Assembly (NCBI RefSeq): GCF_000009765.2
Contig: NC_003155.5
Span: 1,240,001 to 1,304,000, forward strand
Length of the DNA: 64,000 nt
Reading direction: 5' to 3'
Source: Streptomyces avermitilis MA-4680 = NBRC 14893
GTDB lineage: Bacteria; Actinomycetota; Actinomycetes; Streptomycetales; Streptomycetaceae
The notes beneath the pieces are model-generated. The model was not told the origin of the DNA. It saw only the letters and a program-made list of their open reading frames with translations, and searched no databases. The position numbers and the translations under genes were made by a program. Within the stretch, counting starts at the first letter, position 1. Every line of letters begins with the position of its first letter. Below, piece after piece: positions 25,090 to 34,346 of the stretch.

Positions 25090-26182
25090 CCGCACTCTCG
25101 GTGATGATCAAGTCGGTGACAGCGCGCAGGCCTCCCCGCAGCAGCGCGCGGCGTTGCCGGTCCGCGGGGGTTCCTTCGCGCAGCAGACGGTGCACCAGTG
25201 ACGCCACCTCCCGGCTGTCGTCGGCAGCGTCCAGGGCGGGGCCGATGTGGTCCATCAGCTGGGACAGCACGTCGCCGGCACTGCGGCGGCGGCCCTCGTA
25301 GTCGATCAGCGAGCCGCTCAGTCCGTGCCGGGCCGCGTGCCAGTTGGCGCCCTGGAGCAGTTCGGGCGGGCAAGACGGCACCGGCACACCGGCTTTCGCG
25401 TCATTGATCGCGGTGGCGACGAGCGCACGGACGATCCCCGCGAACATCACCGCGTCGTCAGCCCTCAGCTGGACATCCAGACAGCGCACTTCGACGGTCG
25501 GATAGCGGCTGGAGAGGCGCGCCTGCCAGTAGAGCTGGCCGGGGTCGAAGATCACCCCGCAGGTCAGCAGTTGCTGCACCCGCTTCTCGTGATCGGCCAG
25601 ATCGGCGAAGTGCGGCGGTGGTCCACTTACCGGCCAGCGTCCGAAGATCACCGTGCGCCAGCTGGCGAAGCCGGTGTCGTGCCCCGCCCAGAAGGGCGAG
25701 TTCGCCGACATGGCCACCAGTACGGGCAGCCACAACCGGATCCGGTTCAGGACGGCCACCCCGATCTCCGGATCGGGCACACCGACGTGGACGTGTGTGC
25801 CGCAGACCAGCTGCTCCGCGACCAGTTGCGGAGCCTGCGCGCGCATGGCCCGGTAGCGCGGGTTGTTGGTCAGCGGCGGCGGCGATTCTTCCTTGATCGG
25901 CGGCGTACCACAGGCCGCGAGCCGGCATCCGTTGCTCTCGGCCGCACGCCCCAGGACGTGCCTCAGCCGCACCAGGTGGCCGCCTATCTCGTCCAGGCTG
26001 GTGCACACCGGAGTGGCGACCTCGACCTGCGCCTCGGACAGCTCGGGCTGTATCTCGTCCTCCCCCGCGATCGGCTCCAGGCCGGCAGCGGCTCGTACCT
26101 GCTCGGCAGCCGGCATCGGAAGCCTCGTGGCGGGGTCCAGCAGCAGGTACTCCTCCTCCACGCCCACCGTGTACAGGCTCAT
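25082..26182 (-). CDS. YbdK-type carboxylate-amine ligase (glutamate-cysteine ligase family 2)
   Basis: A 366-residue ATP-dependent ligase of the GCS2/YbdK family. Motifs are the start [34 protein letters not shown], the [12 protein letters not shown] region, the [20 protein letters not shown] His pair and [19 protein letters not shown]. The family joins an amine to a carboxylate; weak glutamate-cysteine ligase activity has been reported for YbdK, but the physiological substrate of most members is unknown. ATG 26182 overlaps the stop of a 46-residue ORF (ATGA), so the two are co-translated. The C-terminus runs into the GGTCA repeat. Confidence 0.85.
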
Positions 26183-26319
26183 GACACGGTCACTTCCGTA
26201 CGGACACGGATGAGCGGCGCCGCGCGTTCCTGCTGGTGGGTGAGGTGATCACAAGGATGCATCCCTCCGTCCTCCGGACCAGGCACGGAGAGAGCGTTCC
26301 GCTTATTGGATCGATTCAT
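26179..26319 (-). CDS. 46-residue ORF translationally coupled to the YbdK-type ligase
   Basis: A short peptide starting [19 protein letters not shown], with one Cys in [11 protein letters not shown] and a basic C-terminus ([11 protein letters not shown]). ATG 26319 follows GGGAGTAAGGCC, a good ribosome-binding site, and its TGA overlaps the ligase ATG. It could simply be a leader that couples translation, or a small conserved protein or substrate; I do not recognise the sequence. Confidence 0.5.
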
Positions 26320-26515
26320 GGCCTTACTCCCTGACTCCCGCCCGGCGGCGGTCCTGCTGAAGGCGATGAACCGAGTTCCCCGAACCTGCGGACACAACCG
26401 CAGGCCGTGCTGCTCTCATGAGCGGGCGTCGTGACGAGACGGCGTTTGCCCTGGTCAGCGGGAGAGGCTTCCTGGAACGCCGTCGTCCCGGCGTCAGGAC
26501 CGGACCCGGCGGGTC

Positions 26516-26560
26516 CGGTCCTGAGGGGTTCGGTCCTGAGGGGTCCTGTCCTGACGGCGC
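26516..26560 (+). repeat. 15-bp tandem repeat downstream of the secreted protease gene
   Basis: CGGTCCTGAGGGGTT, CGGTCCTGAGGGGTC and a degenerate third unit lie just past the protease stop (26577, minus strand). The 26320-26576 gap is otherwise non-coding as far as I can tell. Confidence 0.6.
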
Positions 26561-26576
26561 TCGGCTGTCGGGGTCC

Positions 26577-27947
26577 TCAGAGACGCTGCCACAGGGCCGG
26601 TGTGGCGGCGGGCTGCCACACGCCCTGCGCCTGATGCGACTGCAGGCACTGGTACGTGACACCGGCGTACGTCACCTGCGCTCCGACCTCGTAGACCCGG
26701 CCCGCCGCCCAGACGCCGCTCTGGTCGACCGGATCGCTGGGCGTGTCGGTCGGAGCCGTGCTCGTCTTGAGGGTGAGCCCGTACGTGCTGAGGATCGGGT
26801 TGACCGGCTGGTAATAGGTCGTCCCGCCACGTGTGCAGTCCCCGGAGCCGCCCGACGTGACGCCCTGGGCCTGGGAGCCCGAGACGAAGGAGCCACCGGA
26901 GTCGCCCGGCTCGGCGCACACCGTCGTGCGGGTCAGGCCGTCGACGGTGCCCTCCTCGTAGGTGACGCTGGTGTCGTGCTCCTCGACCGTTCCGCAGTGC
27001 CAGCCGGTGGTGGAACCCGACCGACAGATCGCGGCCCCCACGATGGCCTGCACCGAGCCGGCGATCGAGACGTTCTGGCCGGCCGCCCCCGCGACGTCGG
27101 GAGTCGCGGTCCAGTCACTGTTGACGCCCACCCACGCCATGTCGTGACCGGGGAAGACGGAGGCCTGGACGGTGCCTTGAGCCACCTCGTTGAAGCCGGC
27201 GGTCGGGGCGCCCGCCCGCCCGCAGTGCCCTGCGGTGGCGAAGCCCTGCTGGTTGCCCTTGGTGACGGAGAACCCGACGGAGCAGCGAGCGGTGTTGTCG
27301 ATGTAGTAGGCGTCGCCGCCCCGGATGTCGAACAGGGCGCGCGGCCGGTCCTCGGACACCTTGACGTCCACCAGCCCGGAGTCCACGCCGGCGGCTGCGA
27401 TGAGCGCGTCCGCGGCGGCGCGGCTTCTCGCCTGGAGCGTCACCCGGTTGGTGCGCACGTCGACGTACCGGACCGGCGTGTTGACGGCCGTGCCGCCGTG
27501 GGCCACAGCACTGTCCAACTTCTTCTTGGCGCCCTTGAGGTCGTCCAGCCCGGTCTTCACGACCACGGCCGTCGCGCCACCGGCGGTGATGGCGGGGATG
27601 TCCGTGGCATGGGTGGTCGCGACGGTGAGATCGGCGGAAGCGGCGCCGTGCACCCAGGCGCCGGCGAAGTGCTTGCCCAGCGCATTCTGGAGACGGCCGG
27701 CCCGCGTACCCGCCTCCATCTCGTTCACCAGGCGCGTCTTGGCCTGCGTGTCCGTCAGGTGCAGATCGCGCTGAAGTGCGCCGAGTACCGCGGTTGACGG
27801 GTTGCCGGCACCGAGCGGCTGAACGGCCGAGGGCGCGGGCGCCGGGCCGGGCGGCTCGATGGCCGCTGCCGCGGGCAGCCCGGTCAGTACGAGTGTGGCG
27901 AGCACACTCAGGCCGGCACAGCCTGCTCCGACGTGTCTGTGAACCAT
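26577..27947 (-). CDS. Secreted S1 serine protease (streptogrisin type) with prodomain and chitin-binding module
   Basis: A 456-residue preproenzyme: Sec signal (VLATLVLTGLPAAAA), alpha-lytic-type prodomain (about residues 50-195), S1E catalytic domain and C-terminal CBM5/12-like module (SGVWAAGRVYEVGAQVTYAG, then YQCLQSHQAQ). The catalytic triad is His in FATAGHCGRAG, Asp in GHDMAWVGV and Ser in EPGDSGGSFVSG. Cysteines fit the family disulfides. This is the streptogrisin C architecture. ATG 27947 is preceded by GAGGAG seven bases upstream. It is secreted, self-processing and likely targets chitin-associated protein. Confidence 0.9.
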   Translation of the reverse strand: MVHRHVGAGCAGLSVLATLVLTGLPAAAAIEPPGPAPAPSAVQPLGAGNPSTAVLGALQRDLHLTDTQAKTRLVNEMEAGTRAGRLQNALGKHFAGAWVHGAASADLTVATTHATDIPAITAGGATAVVVKTGLDDLKGAKKKLDSAVAHGGTAVNTPVRYVDVRTNRVTLQARSRAAADALIAAAGVDSGLVDVKVSEDRPRALFDIRGGDAYYIDNTARCSVGFSVTKGNQQGFATAGHCGRAGAPTAGFNEVAQGTVQASVFPGHDMAWVGVNSDWTATPDVAGAAGQNVSIAGSVQAIVGAAICRSGSTTGWHCGTVEEHDTSVTYEEGTVDGLTRTTVCAEPGDSGGSFVSGSQAQGVTSGGSGDCTRGGTTYYQPVNPILSTYGLTLKTSTAPTDTPSDPVDQSGVWAAGRVYEVGAQVTYAGVTYQCLQSHQAQGVWQPAATPALWQRL

Positions 27948-28232
27948 CAAGTCTCTCCTCGCTTTCGGTGACACAAAGACCTCAAGACCGTAGGTTTTGC
28001 CGAAAGCGACTCAGAGAATGTGTGTTGGCTGCTTGTTCCTCGTATCGGCCGACACAAGGAGGCCGCCCGGCGGAATGCCGGGTGCCGGGTGCCGGCACAC
28101 CGGGTAGTGGTAGACGAAGGCCGGCAGGGCCCGGACCTGTCGGCCCCGGTGTGACGCGCCGGGGTGAACCCGGCCGGGCCGGACCCGCTGTCCCTCAGTG
28201 AGGGACTCGTGGCCCGTCAGGGCGGGGCGTGA

Positions 28233-29867
28233 TCAGCCGCCGAAGCCGGTGTCGCGTTCTCCCTTGCGGTTACGGCGGGTCAAAAGACGCTGGGCGCGGG
28301 TCAGGCCGCTCGGCAGGTGCTTGCGCAGGGCGGCCCGGGCCGCGTTGGCGCCCGGGGCTCCGTGCACGCCGCCTCCCGGGTGGGCTCCCGCCGACGCCAG
28401 GAACAGGTTGGCCACCGGCGTCTCCGGGCGCCCCGTTCCCGGAATGGGCCGGAAGACGAGCTGCTGATGCAGGGCCGTGGTGCCACCGTTGATGGCACCT
28501 CCGTACAGATTGGCGTTCAGGGACTGGAGCGTGGGCGGGGCCAGGATCCGCCGCGCGCGGATCAGGGACCGGAAACCAGGTGCGAACCGCTCGACCTGTC
28601 GCTCGACGCGGTCGGCCATGAGCTCCTGTTCCCGCGCGTCCCACGTTCCCGCCAGTCCTGCGTCGCCGGCGTCGCCCGCGATCCGGTGCGGGACATGGGT
28701 GTACGCCCAGGCGGCTTCGGTGCCTTCGGGTGACCGGGTGGCATCCGCCGTCGTCATCTGCCCGAACAGCGCGAACGGCCGGTCCGGCACCTGGCGCATG
28801 GCGATCTGCGCGGCGAACCGGGTCAGTTCGTCGACGCCGTCCGCGAGGTGGACGGTGCCCGCGGCCGATGCGGCGTCGGCCTGCCACGGCACGGGGCCGT
28901 CGAGGGCCCAGTCGACCTTGAAGGTGGCGAAGTCCCACTGGAACCGTCGCAGATCGGCCAGGACCTGGGCGGGAAGGTGGGCGCTGCCCACCAATGTGCC
29001 GTACAGGGCGGGCACGGACACGTCCGCGAGTACGGCCCGGCGTGCGGGGACCGTCTCGCCTCCGGCCGTGCGTACGGCCACCGCCCTGCCCTGCCGGACC
29101 ACCACTTCGCTGACCCGCTGCCCGCACCGCAGAACGCCACCGCGCCGGTGCAGCCGCTGGGTCAGCGCCGAGGTGAGGGCGCCGGAGCCACCGACGGGTA
29201 CCGGGAAACCGTAGGTCTGGCCCAGCATGGACATCAGCCAGCCGAATCCGCCGCTTCCCGCGGCCTCGGGCGCGAGGTCGGCGTGCAGGGCGTTGCCCGC
29301 GAGCAGGAGCCTGCCGCCCTCGCCACGGAACTCCTCCTCGCCCAGGCGTCGCACCGGCAGGACCAGTGAGCGCGCCAGACGCAGCCCGCCGCCGGCCCGG
29401 AGGCGCGCGGCCAGGCGAGCTCCGGCGCGGACCGGAGGGAACGGCGTGAACAGGGCGTCCAGCAGGTCGGGGCGCAGCCGCTCCCACACGTCGTGCAGCT
29501 CGCGCCACGCGGCACCGTCACCGTCGGCGAAGGTGTCGAGGGAAGCGGCGGTGTCGTCGAGGTCGCGCCCGAGCACGGCGCACCGGCCGTCGGACAGGGG
29601 GTGAGCCAGCACCCGTGGCGCATGGCTCCAGCGCAAGCCCTCGCGTTCCAGGTGCAGCCCGGCGAGTACGGGCGAGGCGGCGGCGAGGGGATAGAACGAG
29701 CTGAAGAGGTCGGTGGTGAAGTCCGGGTCGACGCCGTTGTCATGGCGGACCGCGCCGCCGGGCTCGTCCTGTTCCTCGAGCACTGTGACGCTCCAGCCGG
29801 CGTCGGCCAGCAGGTTCGCCGCGACGAGTCCGTTGGGGCCGGCCCCGATCACTACCGCGTCCGGCAC
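28233..29867 (-). CDS. Phytoene-dehydrogenase-related FAD oxidoreductase (COG1233)
   Basis: A 544-residue flavoprotein. The N-terminal dinucleotide fold is AVVIGAGPNGLVAANLLADA, and the acidic E of VTVLEEQDEPGGA contacts FAD. The C-terminal FAD signature is LFLASAGAHPGGGVHGAPG. It belongs to the broad phytoene desaturase/PYROXD2-like group but is distinct from crtI in this window, and lies 20 kb from the crt cluster. The substrate is unknown. The minus-strand genes downstream in sequence (SRPBCC and SDR) are transcribed in the same direction ahead of it and may form a redox operon. Confidence 0.82.
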   Translation of the reverse strand: MPDAVVIGAGPNGLVAANLLADAGWSVTVLEEQDEPGGAVRHDNGVDPDFTTDLFSSFYPLAAASPVLAGLHLEREGLRWSHAPRVLAHPLSDGRCAVLGRDLDDTAASLDTFADGDGAAWRELHDVWERLRPDLLDALFTPFPPVRAGARLAARLRAGGGLRLARSLVLPVRRLGEEEFRGEGGRLLLAGNALHADLAPEAAGSGGFGWLMSMLGQTYGFPVPVGGSGALTSALTQRLHRRGGVLRCGQRVSEVVVRQGRAVAVRTAGGETVPARRAVLADVSVPALYGTLVGSAHLPAQVLADLRRFQWDFATFKVDWALDGPVPWQADAASAAGTVHLADGVDELTRFAAQIAMRQVPDRPFALFGQMTTADATRSPEGTEAAWAYTHVPHRIAGDAGDAGLAGTWDAREQELMADRVERQVERFAPGFRSLIRARRILAPPTLQSLNANLYGGAINGGTTALHQQLVFRPIPGTGRPETPVANLFLASAGAHPGGGVHGAPGANAARAALRKHLPSGLTRAQRLLTRRNRKGERDTGFGG

Positions 29868-29948
29868 GGTCGCCTCCCGTGTCGCTCGATCGATGTCACC
29901 ATCGCGCGGGCGGAGGTCTGAGCGGCCGCGCCGTGTGTGCTCTTCCGG

Positions 29949-30425
29949 TCATGACCTGAGCGGGGACGCGCCCCGGGCCTGCTCGGTACCTTGGTGCTCC
30001 TTCTCGCACACCTCTGCCAGGCGACCGAGCATGGAACGGTGCCGGAGCTGGATCAACGCTTCCACTCCCACGTTGTGCAGGGTGCCGCCGACCCCCTTCA
30101 GGGGGTGCTCATCGATGATCACGAGCGAGTGTTCGCCCCAGGGCCGCACCTCGATGGCGATCCGGGCCGAACCGAGCGGGCCGGCCTGCGCTTCCAGTTC
30201 CAGTTCACGTCCGTCGACACATGCGCGTACGACCGTTTCGTTGGTGAGGGTGAGAAAGCCGATCCGTACCTCGTAGCAGATCGCGGAATGCACCTGCGGC
30301 CACTCCCCGCGCACGGGGTACGAGGCGGACGTCCCGACGACCCAGTCGCCGTAGCGGGTGCCGTCTGCCAGCACGGCCCAGACATCGCGGGGACTTCTCT
30401 TGATGACTCGATGGCGTACGGCCAC
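29949..30425 (-). CDS. SRPBCC-fold (START-like) protein
   Basis: A 158-residue helix-grip protein. VAVRHRVIKRSPRDVWAVLADGTRYGDWVVGTS is the classic first strand and helix of polyketide cyclase/START-like proteins, and the long C-terminal helix is NVGVEALIQLRHRSMLGRLA. GTG 30425 is chosen because GGAGG lies 6 bases upstream. It is placed between an SDR and the FAD oxidoreductase on the same strand. It probably binds a hydrophobic ligand or modifies one together with those enzymes. Confidence 0.8.
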   Translation of the reverse strand: MAVRHRVIKRSPRDVWAVLADGTRYGDWVVGTSASYPVRGEWPQVHSAICYEVRIGFLTLTNETVVRACVDGRELELEAQAGPLGSARIAIEVRPWGEHSLVIIDEHPLKGVGGTLHNVGVEALIQLRHRSMLGRLAEVCEKEHQGTEQARGASPLRS

Positions 30426-30523
30426 GAAATGCCTCCAGCGTGTGAGATCCCCGAGAAGAAGGTGACCGGCTCCGACGCCCGGCCCATTGCCTCCGGCTGT
30501 CAACCGATCGAGAGTCCACCGGC

Positions 30524-31402
30524 CTACGGTCCGGCGCCCGATGTGCGGTCGGCCTGCCCACCGGCACCGAGCAGTCCAGTGGGACGTAACACCTCACGCG
30601 CGGCCAGCCGGGGCAGGGCGTGGCGAGACAGGCGCATCACCAGGGGCGGCAGCGCGGCGCGGGCCACCTGAGCGGCCCTGAGCCAAGCGGGTACGTACAC
30701 CGAGGTGCGGCGCCGCTCGATCGCCCGTACCAACCGCGTGGCAACGGTGTCCACCGGATAGACACGGCGGGCGGGCGGCGGCATATGCGCACGCAACTCA
30801 CGCAGCACGGCTTGCTGGTCGGCGTCACGGATCATGTCGGTGTCGGTCCAGTTGATGTAGGCGATGCCCACGGCGACGCGCTGGTACGCCAGTTCGGCCC
30901 GCAGCGAGTGGGCGAAGGCCTCCACGCCTGCCTTGGAGGCGCAGTACGCGCTCATCATCGGTGCGGCGCCGATCGACGCCAACGAGGCGATCTGAAGGAA
31001 GTAGCCCGCCGTGGTCAGCAGATCCGGGAGGAAGGCGCGAGCGGTGATCGCGCTGCCGGTCAGATTGACGTCGATCACCCGCCGCCACGAGGCGGCGTCC
31101 GAATCAGCGAACGGACCGCCCTCGGCGACACCCGCGTTGGCGATCACGACCGACGGTATGCCGAGGCGCCCACGCACTTCACGGGCGACGCCGTCCAGGG
31201 CGGCGTCGTCGGTGACGTCGGCCTCCCACGCGATCGCCCGGGTGCACACCTCGGCCACCAGCGCGTCGAGCGCGTCCTTCTCATGGCCCACCAGTGCCAG
31301 CCGGGCGCCGCGTCGGGAGAGGTGACGGGCCAGGGCGGCGCCCACTCCTCGTGCGGCTCCGGTCACCACCACGGTGCGGCCGTGCAGCGGGCCGTCCTTC
31401 AC
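30524..31402 (-). CDS. Short-chain dehydrogenase/reductase
   Basis: A 292-residue SDR. The NAD(P) motif is VVVTGAARGVGAALA, NAG is in VVIANAGVAEGG, catalytic Ser is in IASLASIGAAP and the Tyr-Lys pair is SAYCASKAG. The C-terminal basic and hydrophobic helix (VARAALPPLVMRLSRHALP) suggests membrane association. GTG 31402 follows AGGGA. It is the first gene of the SDR-SRPBCC-FAD oxidoreductase group on the minus strand. Substrate unknown. Confidence 0.85.
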   Translation of the reverse strand: MKDGPLHGRTVVVTGAARGVGAALARHLSRRGARLALVGHEKDALDALVAEVCTRAIAWEADVTDDAALDGVAREVRGRLGIPSVVIANAGVAEGGPFADSDAASWRRVIDVNLTGSAITARAFLPDLLTTAGYFLQIASLASIGAAPMMSAYCASKAGVEAFAHSLRAELAYQRVAVGIAYINWTDTDMIRDADQQAVLRELRAHMPPPARRVYPVDTVATRLVRAIERRRTSVYVPAWLRAAQVARAALPPLVMRLSRHALPRLAAREVLRPTGLLGAGGQADRTSGAGP

Positions 31403-31757
31403 AGGGTCCCTGTCTTCCTCATGATTTCCATTCGAGCACATTTCGCTACTGAACGTGTCATTTCGGTGACGGAACGGACACCCCGGCCGCACCGGAGCGC
31501 ATACCGCGGGACCCGCGCATTGGAGGTGCCGAAGGCCAGGCCCGGACGGCCCGACCGGGCGCCGCACGCCCGCGCCGACACACCGCACCGGCCGTCACCC
31601 GATCGGCTCCAACCGGCGCACATGGTTTCGGTGTCTGCCGGAGCGGCTCCGGCCGTCGCCTCCAGCCGATGCGGCCTGATGTCGCGTTGCGTGGCCCGTG
31701 CGGGGCGGATTCACTGCGACAGAACCGCACGTGTTCTGCCGCCGAAGGTGGGAGCCC
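31403..31757. other. 355-bp divergent intergenic region, no operator recognised
   Basis: Between the SDR (minus) and STAS (plus) genes; it must carry both promoters. I see no clear palindrome or sigma consensus. Confidence 0.5.
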
Positions 31758-32111
31758 ATGATGCTTTCGCACTCCATCGAGCACGGCGTCCTGGTGATCA
31801 CCCTGCACACCGATCCCGGAATCGGCCGACGAGCCGCGCTCTCCCATGAGATCACCGATCTGGTGCACGCCTACAGCCCGCTCCCGGTGGTCATCGTGCT
31901 CGACATGCCGGAGGTGGGAAGCGCCACCGTCAGTGCCATCCTCCGGGCGCAGCGCATGTGCCATCACCTGGGCGTCCTGATGTCCGTCTCCACCCACAGC
32001 GCCGCTACCCGGCGGATCCTGGAGGCCAACTGCGACACGGGCGGGACCCGCCTCGTGGTCCACGCCCGCACCGACGTCGCCATCGCGGCGGCGTTCACGG
32101 CGGCGGCGTGA
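31758..32111 (+). CDS. STAS-domain protein (anti-sigma-factor antagonist type)
   Basis: A 117-residue single STAS domain: EHGVLVITLHTDPGIGRRA, PVVIVLDMPEVGSATVSAIL (the switch loop, with Ser residues where antagonists are phosphorylated) and LGVLMSVSTHSAATRRILEA. It probably binds an anti-sigma kinase and so links to stress sigma-factor control; no kinase gene is in the window. ATG 31758 follows GGGAG, and a second ATG is adjacent at 31761. Confidence 0.82.
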   Translation: MMLSHSIEHGVLVITLHTDPGIGRRAALSHEITDLVHAYSPLPVVIVLDMPEVGSATVSAILRAQRMCHHLGVLMSVSTHSAATRRILEANCDTGGTRLVVHARTDVAIAAAFTAAA

Positions 32112-32151
32112 GAACTCCGGCGCCTGGCGATGACCGGGGGCCGGGCGGTGA

Positions 32152-32571
32152 TCAGTGGTTCGGGTCGGCGGCACTGATGTCGCCCAGGGCCGAGTCCGCA
32201 TGCCGTGCGACGGCCACGTCTCCCAGGGAGACGATGCCCACCAGCCGACCGTCCTCCACCACCAGCATCCGTCGCACCGCTCGCGCGCCCATCAGGTACA
32301 CGGCCCGGTCCACGTCGTCGTCCGGAGCGACACTGACCAACTCGGCACTGCACGCGCTGTACACGGTGCGATCGTCCACGCTGCCGCCGTCGGCCAGGGC
32401 TCGGACCACCAGGTCCCGGTCCGTGACCAGCCCGCGCAGTCGGCCGTTCTCGGCGACGACAACGGCTCCGATGTCCTGCTCGCGCATCAGGCGGGCGACC
32501 TCTACCACCGACGTCTGCGGTTCCACCATGGTGATGTCGCTCGTCATGATCTCGCGAACCAGCTGAGCCAT
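32152..32571 (-). CDS. Tandem CBS-domain protein
   Basis: A 139-residue protein made of one CBS pair: VREIMTSDITMVEPQTSVVE and GAVVVAENGRLRGLVTDRDL for the first, ELVSVAPDDDVDRAVYLM and RRMLVVEDGRLVGIVSLGDV for the second. CBS pairs bind adenosyl nucleotides. Stand-alone CBS proteins of this kind are common in Streptomyces stress regions. ATG 32571 is preceded by GGAGGA. Confidence 0.9.
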   Translation of the reverse strand: MAQLVREIMTSDITMVEPQTSVVEVARLMREQDIGAVVVAENGRLRGLVTDRDLVVRALADGGSVDDRTVYSACSAELVSVAPDDDVDRAVYLMGARAVRRMLVVEDGRLVGIVSLGDVAVARHADSALGDISAADPNH

Positions 32572-32770
32572 CGTTCCTCCTTCGTCGGACAAGCGCAGAA
32601 GTGGCCGGCCGGGGATGTCGCGGCGGTCCACCCTGCCGTACCGAGGGCGTGCCCCGTCGATGTGGTCTCGGAGGTGTCAACTACCCCGCGCCGCACAGGA
32701 CATCGGACCGGGCGAAAATGTGTGGCGCCGACGAGAATCCCGGGGCGAGCAGTCGCTCAGCACGCGCAAT

Positions 32771-32808
32771 GGTTCGGCCGGGCTGGTGGGAACCAGCCCG
32801 GCCGAACC
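32771..32808. terminator. Long perfect hairpin downstream of the GlsB gene
   Basis: GGTTCGGCCGGGCTGGT pairs over 17 bp across a GGGA tetraloop. It lies in the 316-bp gap between the GlsB gene (minus) and the CBS gene start; nothing else is recognised there. Confidence 0.75.
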
Positions 32809-32887
32809 AGGGTTGGACATGTACTTATGCGGTCCTCTCGCAGTGCCGAAGCTCTGCGTGAGCTCTGTGCGGGCCCGCGCGAGAGTC

Positions 32888-33169
32888 CTACGCGTGCCTG
32901 TGCGAGCGCCGGTTGCCCGTGACGGCCCGGTAGAGCAGGAGCAGGATGAGCGAGCCGACGATGGCGGCGATCCACGTCGACAGGTCGAAGAAGCCGTCGA
33001 TCGAGTCGACCTTGAAGATGACCTTGCCCAGCCAGCCACCCAGCAGACCACCGGCGATGCCGATCAGCATGGTCACGATGATGCCGCCCGGGTCCTTGCC
33101 CGGGAGGAGCAGCTTGGCAATGGCGCCGGCCAGCAAACCAATCAGAATCCAGGCGAGAATTCCCACCAT
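32888..33169 (-). CDS. GlsB/YeaQ/YmgE-family stress-response membrane protein
   Basis: A 93-residue protein with three hydrophobic helices and the family's Gly pattern: ILAWILIGLLAGAIAKLLLP, GGIIVTMLIGIAGGLLGGWL and STWIAAIVGSLILLLLYRAV. It is also called transglycosylase-associated protein. Integral membrane; induced by stress in several bacteria, with molecular function unclear. ATG 33169 is the only start upstream of the first helix. Monocistronic and followed by a strong hairpin. Confidence 0.92.
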   Translation of the reverse strand: MVGILAWILIGLLAGAIAKLLLPGKDPGGIIVTMLIGIAGGLLGGWLGKVIFKVDSIDGFFDLSTWIAAIVGSLILLLLYRAVTGNRRSHRHA

Positions 33170-33278
33170 TCCTCCATGAGCGCTCGGACGTTTGTTCCCC
33201 TACCGAGTGCACCAAAAGCGGCGAGGTAAACCCGCGAACCGGTCGAATGCCGTTTCAGCGCTTGGCCGAATGCCTTTC

Positions 33279-33320
33279 CAGCGCCTGTACGAGTCGAGTT
33301 CAGCGCCTGTACGAGTCGAG
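33279..33320 (+). repeat. 20-bp direct repeat in the 33170-33735 intergenic region
   Basis: CAGCGCCTGTACGAGTCGAG occurs at 33279-33298 and again at 33301-33320, separated by TT. A truncated relative (TTTCAGCGC) lies at about 33253. It sits upstream of the GlsB gene. The other 500 bp hold no gene that I can support. Confidence 0.85.
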
Positions 33321-33735
33321 CCTGACGTCGTCGAGGCCGGGGCCCCATCACCCTCCGTCCGCGCAGGACCCATCCGGCGTCGACGAAGTCCTGGTTTCCT
33401 GTGGAACAACAGAACTGACGCGGCGGCCCCGGCCGGAATGTGCGCAGTTGGCCGAGATCACCTCCGCCGCAGAACCGGGGGTGATCGTTCCGCGGCGTCC
33501 GGCGCGCCCGGTATCCGCCATTGCCGTCCGGTCACGCTGCGCAGTCGCCCGGTCGCACAAGCCAGGCTCCACCCCTCCCCCACCCCCGCGCTGCCGTGCA
33601 TAAATGCACGCGTGATCACTCCGTGACGACGCCATCACATTCCCTCCACCGGACGCACACTTCCAGCCGAGTGGCGTTCTCGGTGTTCCCGGTGGGGCAG
33701 ACGGTGAACTCACGGCTTACCTAGCCTCCCGGGCC

Positions 33736-34263
33736 ATGCGATCCACACAGATGAGACGCCTCGGTCTCGCCGCCGTATTCGCCCTCGTCCTCGCCCTGTT
33801 CGGGCTGGCGCCCTCGGCGAGCGCGGCCGACCCGGGCCCGGCCGACCTGACGTTCGCCACGGACAGCGCCACCACCCAGCCGGGCGGCACGGTGAAACTG
33901 TCGATGACAATCACCAACAACAAGACCTACGACATCTGGTTCATCTACCAGACGATCGAGCCGACCTGGCTGACCACCCAGCGGCCCGACCTGAAGTACA
34001 GCTTCACCGGCTGCAGCCTGGCCACGGCCGCCGGCAGCACCCCCTGTTCCGGCACCGGCCCCGCCAACCTGGGCACCAACTACGGCGCCACCATCCCGCC
34101 CGGCCAGAGCCGCACCGTGACGCTCACGCTGCAGGTCGCCGCCGACTCCGGCTGCAACGGCAACATCGGCTTCTACTCGTACTACTACGCCGAGTTCAGC
34201 GACAGCACGAACACCAGCGGCGGTCCGGCCTACACGCCCGAGACCCGCGTGCTCTGCTCCTGA
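33736..34263 (+). CDS. Secreted beta-sandwich protein, unknown function
   Basis: A 175-residue exported protein: Sec signal (LGLAAVFALVLALFGLAPSA then SAAD), then one Ig-like beta domain (GGTVKLSMTITNNKTYDIWF, GATIPPGQSRTVTLTLQVAA). Two cysteine pairs are likely (GCSLATAAGSTPC, DSGCNG and the terminal LC). The pattern of an N-terminal strand followed by NNK resembles CARDB/DUF11-type adhesion or surface domains. It stands alone before the exopolysaccharide operon. Function unknown. Confidence 0.78.
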   Translation: MRSTQMRRLGLAAVFALVLALFGLAPSASAADPGPADLTFATDSATTQPGGTVKLSMTITNNKTYDIWFIYQTIEPTWLTTQRPDLKYSFTGCSLATAAGSTPCSGTGPANLGTNYGATIPPGQSRTVTLTLQVAADSGCNGNIGFYSYYYAEFSDSTNTSGGPAYTPETRVLCS

Positions 34264-34346
34264 CGCCGAGCCGACACCCCTCCCGACGCCCGTTCCGACG
34301 CCAGGTCCCGCGGTGACCTAAAACCGTTCCAGCACCGGAATGACAG

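Noticed and set aside
26324-26662. Proline-rich minus-strand ORF with SGPNPSGPDP repeats
   Set aside because: It is generated by the 15-bp tandem repeat and overlaps the protease 3' end out of frame.
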